Shown here: positions 1-8,464 of the stretch, in pieces
How the letters are laid out: each line of letters opens with the position of its first letter
Position numbering within the stretch: position 1 is the stretch's first letter
Origin: Purshia tridentata
Lineage: Eukaryota > Streptophyta > Magnoliopsida > Rosales > Rosaceae
Reading direction: 5' to 3'
Assembly (NCBI GenBank): GCA_003254885.1
Contig: QANT01008192.1
Span: 1 to 20,551, forward strand
DNA: 20,551 nt
Position numbers and translations under genes: made by a program
Notes under the pieces: model-generated
Seen by the model: only the letters and a program-made list of their open reading frames with translations
The model's database searches: none
What the model was told of the DNA's origin: nothing

Positions 1-712
1 TTTATGTGTATTTCAAAATCATTATAAATCCGACCTCTTCTCTGCAGATTTATAAAGATTTTTAAAAATTCTGTAAAACTCTATAAAAATATATAAATTC
101 TACAAAAGTCTGCAACTTGAAAAAATTCTATAAAAGTCTTTTATAAATCTATACACACTACACCCCGTTAGTAAAATATGACGTAACAGGGTATTTTAGA
201 CATTTTAAATAATGTGTGAATAAAACTCATTTAACCGGATGATATTGCCCAATCACATTTGGACATATGTCTTTTTTTCTTAATTATTTAAGTTTTTGTC
301 TTTTTTTTTGTCTCTTAATTATATTTTATTTAAATTTAAAATGATTTTTTTAGACCATATTAATCATGAAATGTAAAAAATATTCATTATGTGCTATCAT
401 GTCATATTTTTTTCTAAAGAATAAATAGAATGTAGACCTAATTGTAAATATGATGAAAGTAAGAGACTAAAATTTCCAAAATTAGAAAAACAGGACCAAA
501 TAAAATGTATTTTGGCCTAAACTTTATTATCTCATATTATTCTCTAAAAGTTTTTTAAGTGTCTCACATAACCCGAAACTATCAATTTTGTTAATTCTAG
601 AGTCAATCTACCCTTACCACGTCAACAATTTAAATGGTGGAATAAACAAACTTGATTGTTTCAAGTTATGTAAGACACAGAAGAAACTTACAAGAAGTAA
701 ATTGAAACAATA
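1..712. other. AT-rich intergenic DNA, no gene seen
   Basis: No convincing coding frame or RNA gene is visible. Bases about 30-160 hold several degenerate copies of a motif like AAATTCTATAAAAGTCT, which suggests the edge of an old AT-rich transposon. Bases 290-540 resemble dispersed plant repeat sequence (T-rich runs and phrases such as AGGACCAAATAAAATG). No boundaries could be defined. Confidence 0.5.
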
Positions 713-720
713 AACTTTAA
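713..720. repeat. Left 8-bp target-site duplication of hAT-like element
   Basis: AACTTTAA immediately precedes the element's left terminal inverted repeat. An identical copy lies at 1354-1361 immediately after the right end. An 8-bp duplication is the hallmark length of the hAT superfamily. Confidence 0.7.
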
Positions 721-1353
721 GAATTCTACTATTTGCACACTCATCTTCCTCTTACTATCACCTTTTTCTCACCTCATAGCCCTTTTTCTTTTTGATTTTT
801 TTAATTTCTCAAAACACACCCCCCAAAATATTCAAAACACCCTTATTTAAAAAAAAAAAAAAAGCATATAAATTCCACCCCCACCCTTGACTTCGACTCC
901 CACTGTTGATGACTGGCCTCCTTCCTTTCCTTCCCTCTCTCTCTGATTAGATCCAAGGGCTGGCGATCTTACTAGGATCCAGATATGTGGACTTCAGTGC
1001 GGACACTGGTGGGGTTGGGTTAGGTTAGCCCACCGAGGAAGGGTTGAGCTTGGGTTTGGCAGGGGTGGGTTTGGGTTTGTCATCTCAATGGGGAAGAAGA
1101 GGGAGACAAAGAAGGAAAGGAAGAAAGAGACAAAAGAGAAAAGAGATAGAGAGAAAATGATAGAAAAAGAAAGGCCTATGAACCCGCTGGCGATAGGGGC
1201 GGTGCTGGCAAAGGTGGTGATGGGTGGTTTTGTTATTATAGAATTTAGTGAGGATATTATGGTAATTTGAGTTGGGAGTTAGACTTGTAATATAATAAAT
1301 GAGAGAAAAGGGTCTGTAGTGAGAGAAAAATTGGTGTGCAAATAGTAACACTC
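721..1353. mobile_element. Non-autonomous hAT-like DNA transposon, 633 bp
   Basis: The element starts GAATTCTACTATTTGCACAC (721-740). It ends with GTGTGCAAATAGTAACACTC (1334-1353), which is the reverse complement of the start at 17 of 20 positions. It is flanked by a perfect 8-bp duplication, AACTTTAA. The interior is asymmetric: pyrimidine-rich on the left (about 745-950), G-rich in the middle (about 1000-1080, GGGTTTGG-like) and purine-rich at 1088-1160. No transposase can be read; short frames in the interior (60 codons on plus, 88 on minus) are low-complexity and non-coding in character. I call it a MITE-sized, non-autonomous hAT-like element. A Mutator assignment is less likely because the duplication is 8 rather than 9 bp. 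The terminal structure is seen directly; the superfamily is inferred. Confidence 0.68.
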
Positions 1354-1361
1354 AACTTTAA
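1354..1361. repeat. Right 8-bp target-site duplication of hAT-like element
   Basis: AACTTTAA, identical to 713-720, abuts the right terminal inverted repeat. Confidence 0.7.
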
Positions 1362-1985
1362 AAGAATGAAATGAAAAAAATGTGTAAATAAATTATGTAT
1401 TTTTGAAAATGTTTCTCTAAGAAAAGGATTTTGTACACTTCTAGCTTCATTTTATTATTATTCCGAGGCCTTCCAACTACTACCACAACAATTATGTACC
1501 ATTCTAGTTTTAAAGGCAGAGCATTTATATCTCAATCTACAATAGGAGATCAATTGTTGTCTTTCTCTCTGTAAAGAATTTTTTTTTTTACTTAAAAGTG
1601 GCATTTGATATTAATGAGAATAAATATGATGACAATATCATACGATTATCACGCACACCTAAATAGGTGCACAATTGTGGAATGAGTAAAAGATCCACAT
1701 GGTGCATACATATTGAATCAATAATATTGTGTATTGTACGGATAACCAAATTATGGGACAAAATGTGAAAATTAATATTTGGCTCTTTATAAGAAGTCAT
1801 TCATTGTACTACATGAGGTGTCAAATTGTGAATTGACATGTGTCAACTTATTTTTTTCTTGGCTAGAGTGCACTTTTGATCCTTGTATTTTAACAAAAAT
1901 TTCACTTTGGTCTCATTCTTTCAATTTTGAAATTTCAATCCCGTATTGTATAGAAAAAACCCTGATATGCAACTCTATAATAACT
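1362..1985. other. Intergenic DNA with dispersed-repeat traces
   Basis: No gene is supported; short frames on both strands are not protein-like. Bases about 1868-1955 read as a common plant repeat phrase (roughly 'ATCCTTGTATTTTAACAAAA' followed by 'TTTCACTTTGGTCTC'), typical of old dispersed retroelement debris. This piece lies where the interior of the gypsy-type element should continue, so the element is cut or replaced near 1985. Confidence 0.4.
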
Positions 1986-1989
1986 AGTC

Positions 1990-2324
1990 TTCCAAAAGTC
2001 CTCAAAAAATTCATAAATTGATTCACCACAGCTTTGAATAGCCTTCATAGTATTAATACATTGAAAGCCTCTCAACTGCCACCACCAACAAGAACAAAAT
2101 TGGTTTTCAACATCTACAACAAAGGAGTAATCATCACTAACTTCAAAAATAGGATTAAAGCAAGAAACCTACTCAGGTGCCCCAACAGGGTTAACATTAG
2201 GTGCCGCATTCCCCATATCGTCACCACCCTCCTCTGGTGGTGGCGAAGGTGGCAGTGAAGGTGGTGGTGATCAAGTTACCCCAACCCTACGACCACGTCC
2301 ACATCCATGTCCACATCGAGCCAT
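1990..2324 (-). pseudogene. Broken gag start of a gypsy-type retrotransposon
   Basis: On the minus strand an ATG at 2324 lies 80 nt downstream of the primer-binding site, where gag begins in plant Ty3/gypsy elements. The frame begins MARCGHGCGRGRRVGVT, then a stop (TGA). In the same frame it continues through a Pro-rich, acidic stretch (SPPPSLPPSPPPEE), then GGDDMGNAAPNVNPVGAPE and a second stop (TAG). Arg/Gly-rich starts followed by Pro-rich low complexity are usual for gypsy gag N-termini. Weak similarity continues to about 1990 and is then lost. There is no protease, RT or integrase in the window. The element is therefore a dead 5' fragment: LTR, PBS and gag start only. Confidence 0.5.
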
Positions 2325-2403
2325 AAGGTGTGAAAGTAAAGAAATCTCAGAATTTAGAGTGGATGCATACTAGGTGCGAAGTCTACAGAACCTAAGACCT
2401 AAT

Positions 2404-2415
2404 GCTCTGATACCA
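2404..2415 (-). other. Retrotransposon primer-binding site (initiator tRNA-Met)
   Basis: The minus strand reads TGGTATCAGAGC, complementary to the 3' end of plant initiator methionine tRNA and the standard PBS of many plant LTR retrotransposons. It lies 3 nt inside the CA end of the adjoining LTR. This fixes the element's orientation (minus) and the inner LTR border. Confidence 0.85.
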
Positions 2416-3490
2416 AATTGACAAAACTGCCCCGGAGTTTACCTAGAGAAGACCCTGTGGGGACGCCACGTTTCACAATATGGGCCGCGATCCTACCGAA
2501 AATTCAGCAACATCTCTTTTGTAAAATGCCTTACTCAGAAAAACAAGATATACCTTATTATAACTCAAAAATATCCATAAAATCCCAACAAATAATCTCC
2601 GAACAAAAAGATATAACTAAATCAACAAACAAACCCAAAGTGGTCATCTCAAGGTGACTTCAGAGCATATCTAAAGGAAGTACATCTTCCGAAAGAAATG
2701 AATAACTAAAATAAATAAAAGAGACTATGCCTACATAGTCTTGGATGTTAGAAGACACAGAAGTGGCTCGACGCTCAAGTGGCACGAACGGGATCCTTGT
2801 CACCTGGGGAAAACATTTAAAATACAAAACTATGAGATAAAACTTAGTGAGTGAACAGAGATAATTTAAATGTTCCTTTTTCAACAAAAGTATATTAACA
2901 TAGAACTTGTCTTTCAAATTCCCTAGTTTTAAAACTAATTTGCAAAATCATAATATCAAACCACAAATCCCGGATCCCACCCATCATAAATCCAAAACCT
3001 TCATAATTATACTATGTGTAATTTCAGAACACTAGATATGCATATACAGTTCCAAACATTTACAAGAGTTAAAACATTAAATATAAGTAGTAGCGGCACA
3101 AGACATTTACAAATAGATCAAAATACTTAAAACTCACACTGTAGTACCCATAAACTCTCTATCAATACGTACACTTGGGCCAAATACGCGTATATAGCTA
3201 TGGCTAACCTTTATCAATATGTGAACACATAATGGTTCGCATAGATTCCCAACTTTACCAATACGCACGTAGATAGTGCACCAGGACATACGGCACAAAG
3301 CCTATATGTGTGAATCAATGGATCCGAAAGGCCTATAACCAACCATTTACCCCAGGGAACTGTCCAGTGGTTTAAAAACTATAAAAAATATCTCCATAAA
3401 TATATTACGTATACATTCTCAAAATACCACAAGATAAATATTTGCGAATAAAAGAATTATCTAATCAAACCATAATTTCAATCGATACTT

Positions 3491-3860
3491 AAATAAATTC
3501 AAAACAATCTTGAAATATTTAAAAGATAAACTTTGAAACCAAAAATCCACTCACAAACTTGGCAAGCAAAACCTAAGCCTTACCGATCACCTAACTAACG
3601 CAACACTCAAAAACTCACTCGAAAACACTTTCAATAGTCCTTTACAAAAACATAAGGTCCAAATTAGTTCCTAAAAAATAAATTCAAAACAATCTTGAAA
3701 TATTTAAAAGATAAACTTTGAAACCAAAAATCCACTCACAAACTTGGCAAGCAAAACCTAAGCCTTACCGATCACCTAACTAACGCAACACTCAAAAACT
3801 CACTCGAAAACACTTTCAATAGTCCTTTACAAAAACATAAGGTCCAAATTAGTTCCTAAA
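3491..3860. repeat. Perfect 185-bp tandem duplication inside the LTR
   Basis: Bases 3491-3675 and 3676-3860 appear identical along their whole length. Both start AAATAAATTCAAAACAATCT and end GGTCCAAATTAGTTCCTAAA. Both repeats contain an unusual CTTACCGATCACCTAACTAACG phase, so the match is not low-complexity. The absence of visible differences implies a recent duplication or gene conversion. Confidence 0.9.
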
Positions 3861-4466
3861 AGCCTTAAATAAAAAAAAGAACATTTTTTATCACTAGCCA
3901 GTCTAGCACCACTGCACGTGGCAGTGCAAGTGGCGGTCAACGGTGGCAGCCACAGAAAGTTGACTTTTTTGGTGATCAACCCTGAAAGTAAAATTGAATA
4001 TACTAAATCGATGGGCTCAACAAGAGGAATAACTTTGTCAACTGGGCCGAGTCCAAAAAGTGGCCGGAAAATCCTAAATCTGTCTGAAATTTCTGTCCCT
4101 AATCTGAAAATTCAAACCTACACGAAAAATTGCAATTCATATATAATTGGAAAGCTTGAAACGTGAGAATGTCAAAAAGGTAAAAATCGAACCAAACCGA
4201 GGTTAAACTAAGCAGGAATTTGGATTTAAAACTCACAGTAGCTAAAACATTCAGGGCTCAATTCCTCTGATTGAGATGATTTGGGTATGGATAAAAAGAA
4301 GACGAAGAGACGAACAAAATCCGACCAACCTCAAGTCCAGCAGGTAGGCCACGTGCTCCCACACGCAGTTGAAAGGTATGAAGGCGATTCTAATCGGTAG
4401 ACACTGTTCACACGTGATTTTTGTGTAATTCTGATTTTTTTTTTTAAAAAAAAGAATTATTTTTCC

Positions 4467-4474
4467 TATTTATA
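4467..4474 (-). promoter_or_regulatory. TATA box of the gypsy-type LTR
   Basis: The minus strand reads TATAAATA within GGGGGAAAAATATAAATAGG. It lies between a U3 that contains TTCGAAATTTG and an R-U5 that begins with a T-rich run, the normal arrangement for an LTR promoter. Transcription start would be expected about 30 nt downstream, near 4435. Confidence 0.6.
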
Positions 4475-4717
4475 TTTTTCCCCCAAATTTCGAACCCGCG
4501 TAACTCTTAAACCGTAACTCCAATTTATGAACCGTTTCTTCCTACGTGCTCGTGACGCTGAGCTCTATTCAAACATATAAAAATTTGGGCCGAAACACCC
4601 TTTTAAAAAATATACGTCCCTACCAAAACTCCCCTAAGCAAAAGCGAATTGGTAAATTAACCTCAATGACTTTAAATAACAATCCAACAAGGAATACTAG
4701 GGACTAGTCGTAACATC

Positions 4718-5399
4718 TAAGAAGCTTATTTTTTTGCTCTCTAACCAAGCCGCTGCACCTATAAATATTATTTAACTTTCTTATATAAAAGAAATTATTA
4801 ACACCACATTTACACGCATAAACAGACCATTACAACCCTCTAATGCCTTCTTAAAACAATGTGCAGAAACCATTTTCTTATCATTTCTCACATAAAAGAA
4901 CCTGAAACCACTCTCCATAGCATACTTGACCTACTTATCACAAAAATCTAGAGTACCTCTTTCAAACTTTTGACCAACTTTACAAATGTTGCTCTCTCAA
5001 TCACTAGAAACATACCTCTAAACTTCACAGACCCAAATTTCTCCAAATACTCGCTTTTATCAAAATTAGGATCCACAAGCGTACTCACATAAGACCTAGA
5101 GGAATAGTGAGCAACAGATGAGGATGCACATAACACCAAATCAATCTTACCTTCGACTAAATTGTTTACAATAGTAGTATTCATGAGACCAAAAACAATC
5201 AACATGATATACATCTCAAGATCTTTCTCCAACTTAATTTTTTTATCATCACAAAATGAATAATGTAACTCAAATTATCAAGTTTCAATTTCTTCCCACA
5301 CAACTCACAACACAAATCAATAAGGGAAGTTGTTTCAAGTAAACCAAGCATCACATCCTCCTTACCATAGATGCATCTAGCAAACTTCATGAATTCCAT
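4718..5399 (-). pseudogene. Decayed MuDR-type transposase N-terminal region
   Basis: From an ATG at 5399 the minus strand reads MEFMKFARCIYGKEDVM..., then a PB1-like stretch (SLIDLCCELCGKKLKLDNLS). The frame shifts at about 5230 to KDLEMYIMLIVFGLMNTTIV and continues through SSSVAHYSSRSYVSTLVDPN to a stop at 4948. Beyond that, with an in-frame stop and another shift, comes the MuDR DNA-binding domain signature: YAMESGFRFFYVRNDKKMVS (about 4925-4860), a Cys-bearing segment CFKKALEGCNGLF, then NNFFYIRKLNNIYRC (4799-4755) and VREQKNK. Plant MULE transposases have the same order: a PB1-like N-terminus, then a CCHC-type domain with 'KNDKxRVxxxC' and 'FxIRKxNxxHTC'. Here the histidine of the last motif has become tyrosine. 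At least two frameshifts and two stops show it is dead; the DDE catalytic domain is absent. Confidence 0.62.
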
Positions 5400-5472
5400 A
5401 ACTATAAACACACAAAAAATAAAAATAAAAAACAAAGAAAAAAGTCACTGAAATTGCAAAACAACAAAAACA

Positions 5473-5700
5473 TTTAAAAAAAAAAAGACCAAATCTAAAC
5501 ATATGAAATCGAAAAAAAGCAAAATTATGTACGTAAACATCAACCAAATACACAAAAATATTAAAAACTATGAAAATCAATTAGAAAAAAAAAAAAAAAA
5601 GACCAAATCTAAACATATTTGAAATCGAAAAAAAGCAAAATTATGTACATAAACATCAACCAAACACACAAAAATATTAAAAACTATGAAAATCAATTAG
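5473..5700. repeat. Imperfect 115-bp tandem duplication in the MULE leader
   Basis: The phrase GACCAAATCTAAACATAT at 5487 recurs at 5601, and AAACTATGAAAATCAATTAG recurs ending at 5584 and 5700. The copies differ by a poly-A length change, a few substitutions (GTACGT/GTACAT, AATACAC/AACACAC) and a 2-bp indel. It is older than the perfect duplication in the neighbouring LTR. Confidence 0.85.
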
Positions 5701-6286
5701 AGAAATAGATTTGAATTGCATAAAACTACAAAATCAATAACACACTCAAAAGAAGAACTACAGCTAACTCACAAAAATAAACAACTAGAATTTTACATAA
5801 ATTATACCAAAAAATACAGAATCAATTGAAACAAAGATCGATGTACTAAAACACTATAACACTAAAAGTCGAGCAACAAATAGAAGTTGATCTTCAAAAA
5901 ACAAAAAACAAATTCAAACAATCAACCAAAAATAAAATTAATAAAAAAGACATACAAAATTGAATACTCAATTCAAAACCAAACATACCTAATGTCTAAA
6001 AATTGAAAGATCGAAGAAGATAATCTAAAAATTGAAAAAGATTGCAGAACAAAGACAATGAAGATCACATACCAAATTCGATAAAGATCACAAAATGAAT
6101 TAGATCGAAGATCGATTAGCAAAAACGACGAAGAGAATTTCAGAGCAGAACAACTGAAACTAATGAGAAAAATATAAACATGGCCCAAGGAAAATAAGGA
6201 AAACAACTGAAACTTGAAAAAAGGGCAAAAAAGTAAATGACAATAATTAAAAAAGAATAGCTGGCAACCTAATAAGCTGGGTTACC

Positions 6287-6620
6287 TAATTATTAAAGTT
6301 GTATACCTTATTGTTAATTTTTGAATATAGGTGTAGTGACAGTACATAAGATGCATTATATGCATCTTTGAGTAATTAATTCTTAAAATATTTACAACGA
6401 TATAATTCTTAAAATAATCTAATTTATTACAATATAAATATATATTTATACATAAATAATTTAGCATTTAGCTATAGTTTTTGTGCCTTTAGAGCAAAGC
6501 CAAAAAAAATTATAACTAAATTGAAAAAGTTGTGCTAAATTTTAGCAATTTAATTAACATTTAACGTAGCACCTAGCGTTGTACATGCTCTAATAATGGA
6601 ACATTTTCTGTTAAAACAGC
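6287..6620. other. AT-rich spacer with a short MITE-like remnant
   Basis: No gene is seen. AGATGCAT-TAT-ATGCATCT at 6350-6368 is a perfect 8-bp-arm hairpin. Bases about 6490-6594 begin TTAGAGCA and end TGCTCTAA, enclosing AT-rich DNA with TTAGC/GCTAA words. This resembles a small plant MITE, but the target duplication is not clear. Confidence 0.35.
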
Positions 6621-6639
6621 TTACTTTGGGTTGGAGCTT

Positions 6640-7325
6640 GTTTTTTGGACTTGGGCTTTTTTATGGAAGCTTAAATTTCCCCCAAAGATTTAAAACTATT
6701 TTTGAGGGTGATCTCTCATTGGAAGCTTAAGACCAATGCTCAGAGCCTGAGGAGAGGGTTCACCAATGATGGTGCTACCGTGCTTGTCCCATGTGTGGTC
6801 TGGGTTTGGAGTCTTTGGACCATCTGTTTCGAGATTGTCACTGTTCCAGTACTATTTGGGAGGCTGTTATTGTTTGCTTTCTCTGGTGATTTTGAAAGTT
6901 GGCCCTGTAGCAACTTTTAGTCTAGCCTTTCTGAGAGGCATAGAGTTCCTTGGAATCTCATCTTCTCTTCTACCCTGTGGATGATAAGGAAGTGGATGTG
7001 TGGTGAGGTTTTTTCTGTTCATTTTTGTTCAACTGCAATGCCTCAATCTGCTATCTTTCAGTTTGTCGACGATTGGCATGAAGCTAATATGGTTGTTGTC
7101 TCTTAAGGTTCCTAGGGAGACTGCCCATTTGCACTATACTCCTATCGGCGAGAAATTGAGTACCGATGGGTGCTGGAATGGTTTGGGGAGAACTGCTGGT
7201 TTTGGGAGGAGTTTTGTACTTCTGTGCTTCATGTGTATAGAGAGCAGAATCCTGCTGCGGATCATCTGGCTTCATTAAGCTATGGTTTCTCTCCTGGTGT
7301 TCAATCAAATGCTGAAGCCTGAATC
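6640..7325 (+). pseudogene. Non-LTR retrotransposon 3' relic (zf-RVT plus RNase H-like)
   Basis: Read across frames on the plus strand this is the C-terminus of a plant non-LTR reverse-transcriptase polyprotein. LWKLKFPPKI (about 6664-6693) is the usual lead-in to the RT-associated zinc-binding domain. SHWKLKTNAQSLRRGFTNDG follows at 6717-6776. The zinc-binding core CPMCGLGLESLDHLFRDC (6785-6838) has the expected C-x2-C ... H-x4-C spacing. GEKLSTDGCWNGLGRTAGFG (about 7150-7209) matches the first RNase H-like motif (KLNTDG...GxAGxG). VYREQNPAADHLASLSYGFS (about 7233-7292) matches the C-terminal REGNxxADxLA motif. Several frameshifts and stops occur, and the middle of RNase H between the two motifs is deleted. 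No RT core or endonuclease is present. It is a dead, 5'-truncated copy. Confidence 0.75.
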
Positions 7326-7330
7326 CAAAG

Positions 7331-8464
7331 GTCCATAAGTTCTGCAACACAGTTCTGCTGAAGCTAGTTCAATGTGAATATACAAACCATATGATTCTAG
7401 TCATGAAAAATAAAAATAAAAAGCCACATGACTACAACCTTTCAATTCATATAGGCCACTGTCATCATGTGAGCTATATCATATCACTTTTACATTAACT
7501 ATTAGCATTCACTGACTTGAACATGAAAATAGAAAAAAATTAAGAGTAATTATCATTTCTTGTGCAATAGCAAAACTTCGGTATAACCTTGTTCATGTAC
7601 AATTCTCATTTCAAAACTAAAGAGGGTAAACAAAATAATACCGATCTACTGCAGAGTACATGACACTGCATGAAATGGAATCAAATGTCAACAAAAATTT
7701 AGAACCATAAAAAAATTAAAATTAAAAAACAAAAACAAAAATCACTGTAAAAATTAGATGTGAGAAACACAACTGCACTAGAAGCACCTTAGCAGGCTTT
7801 GGCCAATAACGAGAACAAGATAATGCTTCATTAATTGGTCAATAGCTGTGAGCATTTAGTCAAGCCAGACCTTGGGTGCAGACAATCATCTATCACGTCC
7901 CAATTTGCACGCCGTAAGGATCCCCTCCACATCAATCTGAAGTTGAAAACAGACTTCTTCAGCTCCCGTTGCCTGCCATGAGTTCCAAAGAGAACTGCAA
8001 TACCTGAAGTATCTACCAAGTAACAATGATGAGAAAACAACATGCGCAATAAACCAGCACGAAAGGTTATGTTCATTTCTGAAGATAGCTTCAATTAGTA
8101 AGGAACTGGAGAAAATATTACCAAACAAAATTTTCCTTTCACTCAAATCACATCTACTTCCTGGTAAGAGAATCATAGAAACAACTTGCTTGCACTTGAT
8201 TTAAAAAGTAGGTTTTAGTACTAAGGCTTGATAATACATTAAAAATAATTTTCTAAATACACAACATGAAAATACTGATTTGAAAATGATCCTCTTTTCC
8301 TCAGATTCGTGAGTAAGAAAATAAAGTGTCCTTGCATTTAAAGATGATGATTTTTCTTTTTCTTGTTCTTTCACAAATTGACTTATATACATTTGAGGCA
8401 GAGAGAATTGCATCAAAATCATGTCCAAGAAACAGAATTACACCATACATGCCACGAAGTTCAA
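7331..8464. other. RRP45 3' flank, probable 3' UTR plus unassigned DNA
   Basis: The gene's 3' UTR must begin at 8464 on the minus strand, but I cannot place its polyadenylation site. Bases about 7780-8190 are less AT-rich than their surroundings. On the minus strand they contain plausible splice signals (TTCTCTTACCAG before 8163; CAG followed by GTATTG near 8000) and overlapping open frames of 87 and 96 codons that I do not recognise. They could be a spliced 3' UTR, an alternative terminal exon or a gene remnant. Bases 7340-7780 are AT-rich with nothing identifiable. Confidence 0.35.

Larger units (their letters stand above)
2419..4715 (-). mobile_element. Long 5' LTR (about 2.3 kb) of a gypsy-type retrotransposon
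   Basis: In minus orientation the LTR starts near TGTTACGACTAG at 4715. It ends GCAGTTTTGTCA at 2419, followed by a 3-nt spacer and the PBS. A TATA box lies at 4474-4467, giving a U3 of about 240 bp and a long R-U5 of about 2 kb. The inner end is firm because of the PBS. The outer end is inferred from a TG dinucleotide and from the point where Mutator-like coding similarity stops. R-U5 contains a perfect 185-bp tandem duplication (3491-3860). The short frames across it are not genes. The PBS type, size and gag start fit Ty3/gypsy; without a pol gene the lineage cannot be named. No partner LTR occurs in the window. Confidence 0.7.
4716..6286 (-). mobile_element. Truncated Mutator-like element (MULE)
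   Basis: Minus strand. The right end near 6286 starts GGTAACCCAGCTTATTAGG, a possible terminal repeat whose partner is lost. A long AT-rich leader follows (about 6240-5400), with short CGATCTTCGATC-like exon-type segments and a roughly 115-bp internal duplication. A decayed transposase N-terminus occupies 5399-4718. The coding similarity stops where the gypsy LTR begins, so the LTR probably inserted into the MULE and the catalytic half is missing. The class is judged from the transposase DNA-binding motif; the outer border is uncertain. Confidence 0.6.

Noticed and set aside
1085..1351. Small genes on either strand inside the hAT-like element (60 and 88 codons)
   Set aside because: Both follow purine/pyrimidine-biased DNA (KKERKKETKEK-like and its antisense) and show no family resemblance.
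2660..2917. 85-codon minus-strand frame in the long LTR
   Set aside because: It lies within R-U5 of the gypsy-type LTR, is hydrophobic and compositionally biased, and matches nothing I know.
4948..5580. Three independent small minus-strand genes
   Set aside because: The first two are consecutive pieces of one frameshifted MULE transposase. The third is T-rich leader DNA giving a Phe-rich read.
6702..7278. Separate small genes on the plus strand (72 and 92 codons)
   Set aside because: They are out-of-frame or partial reads of a single decayed non-LTR polyprotein; motifs appear only when frames are combined.
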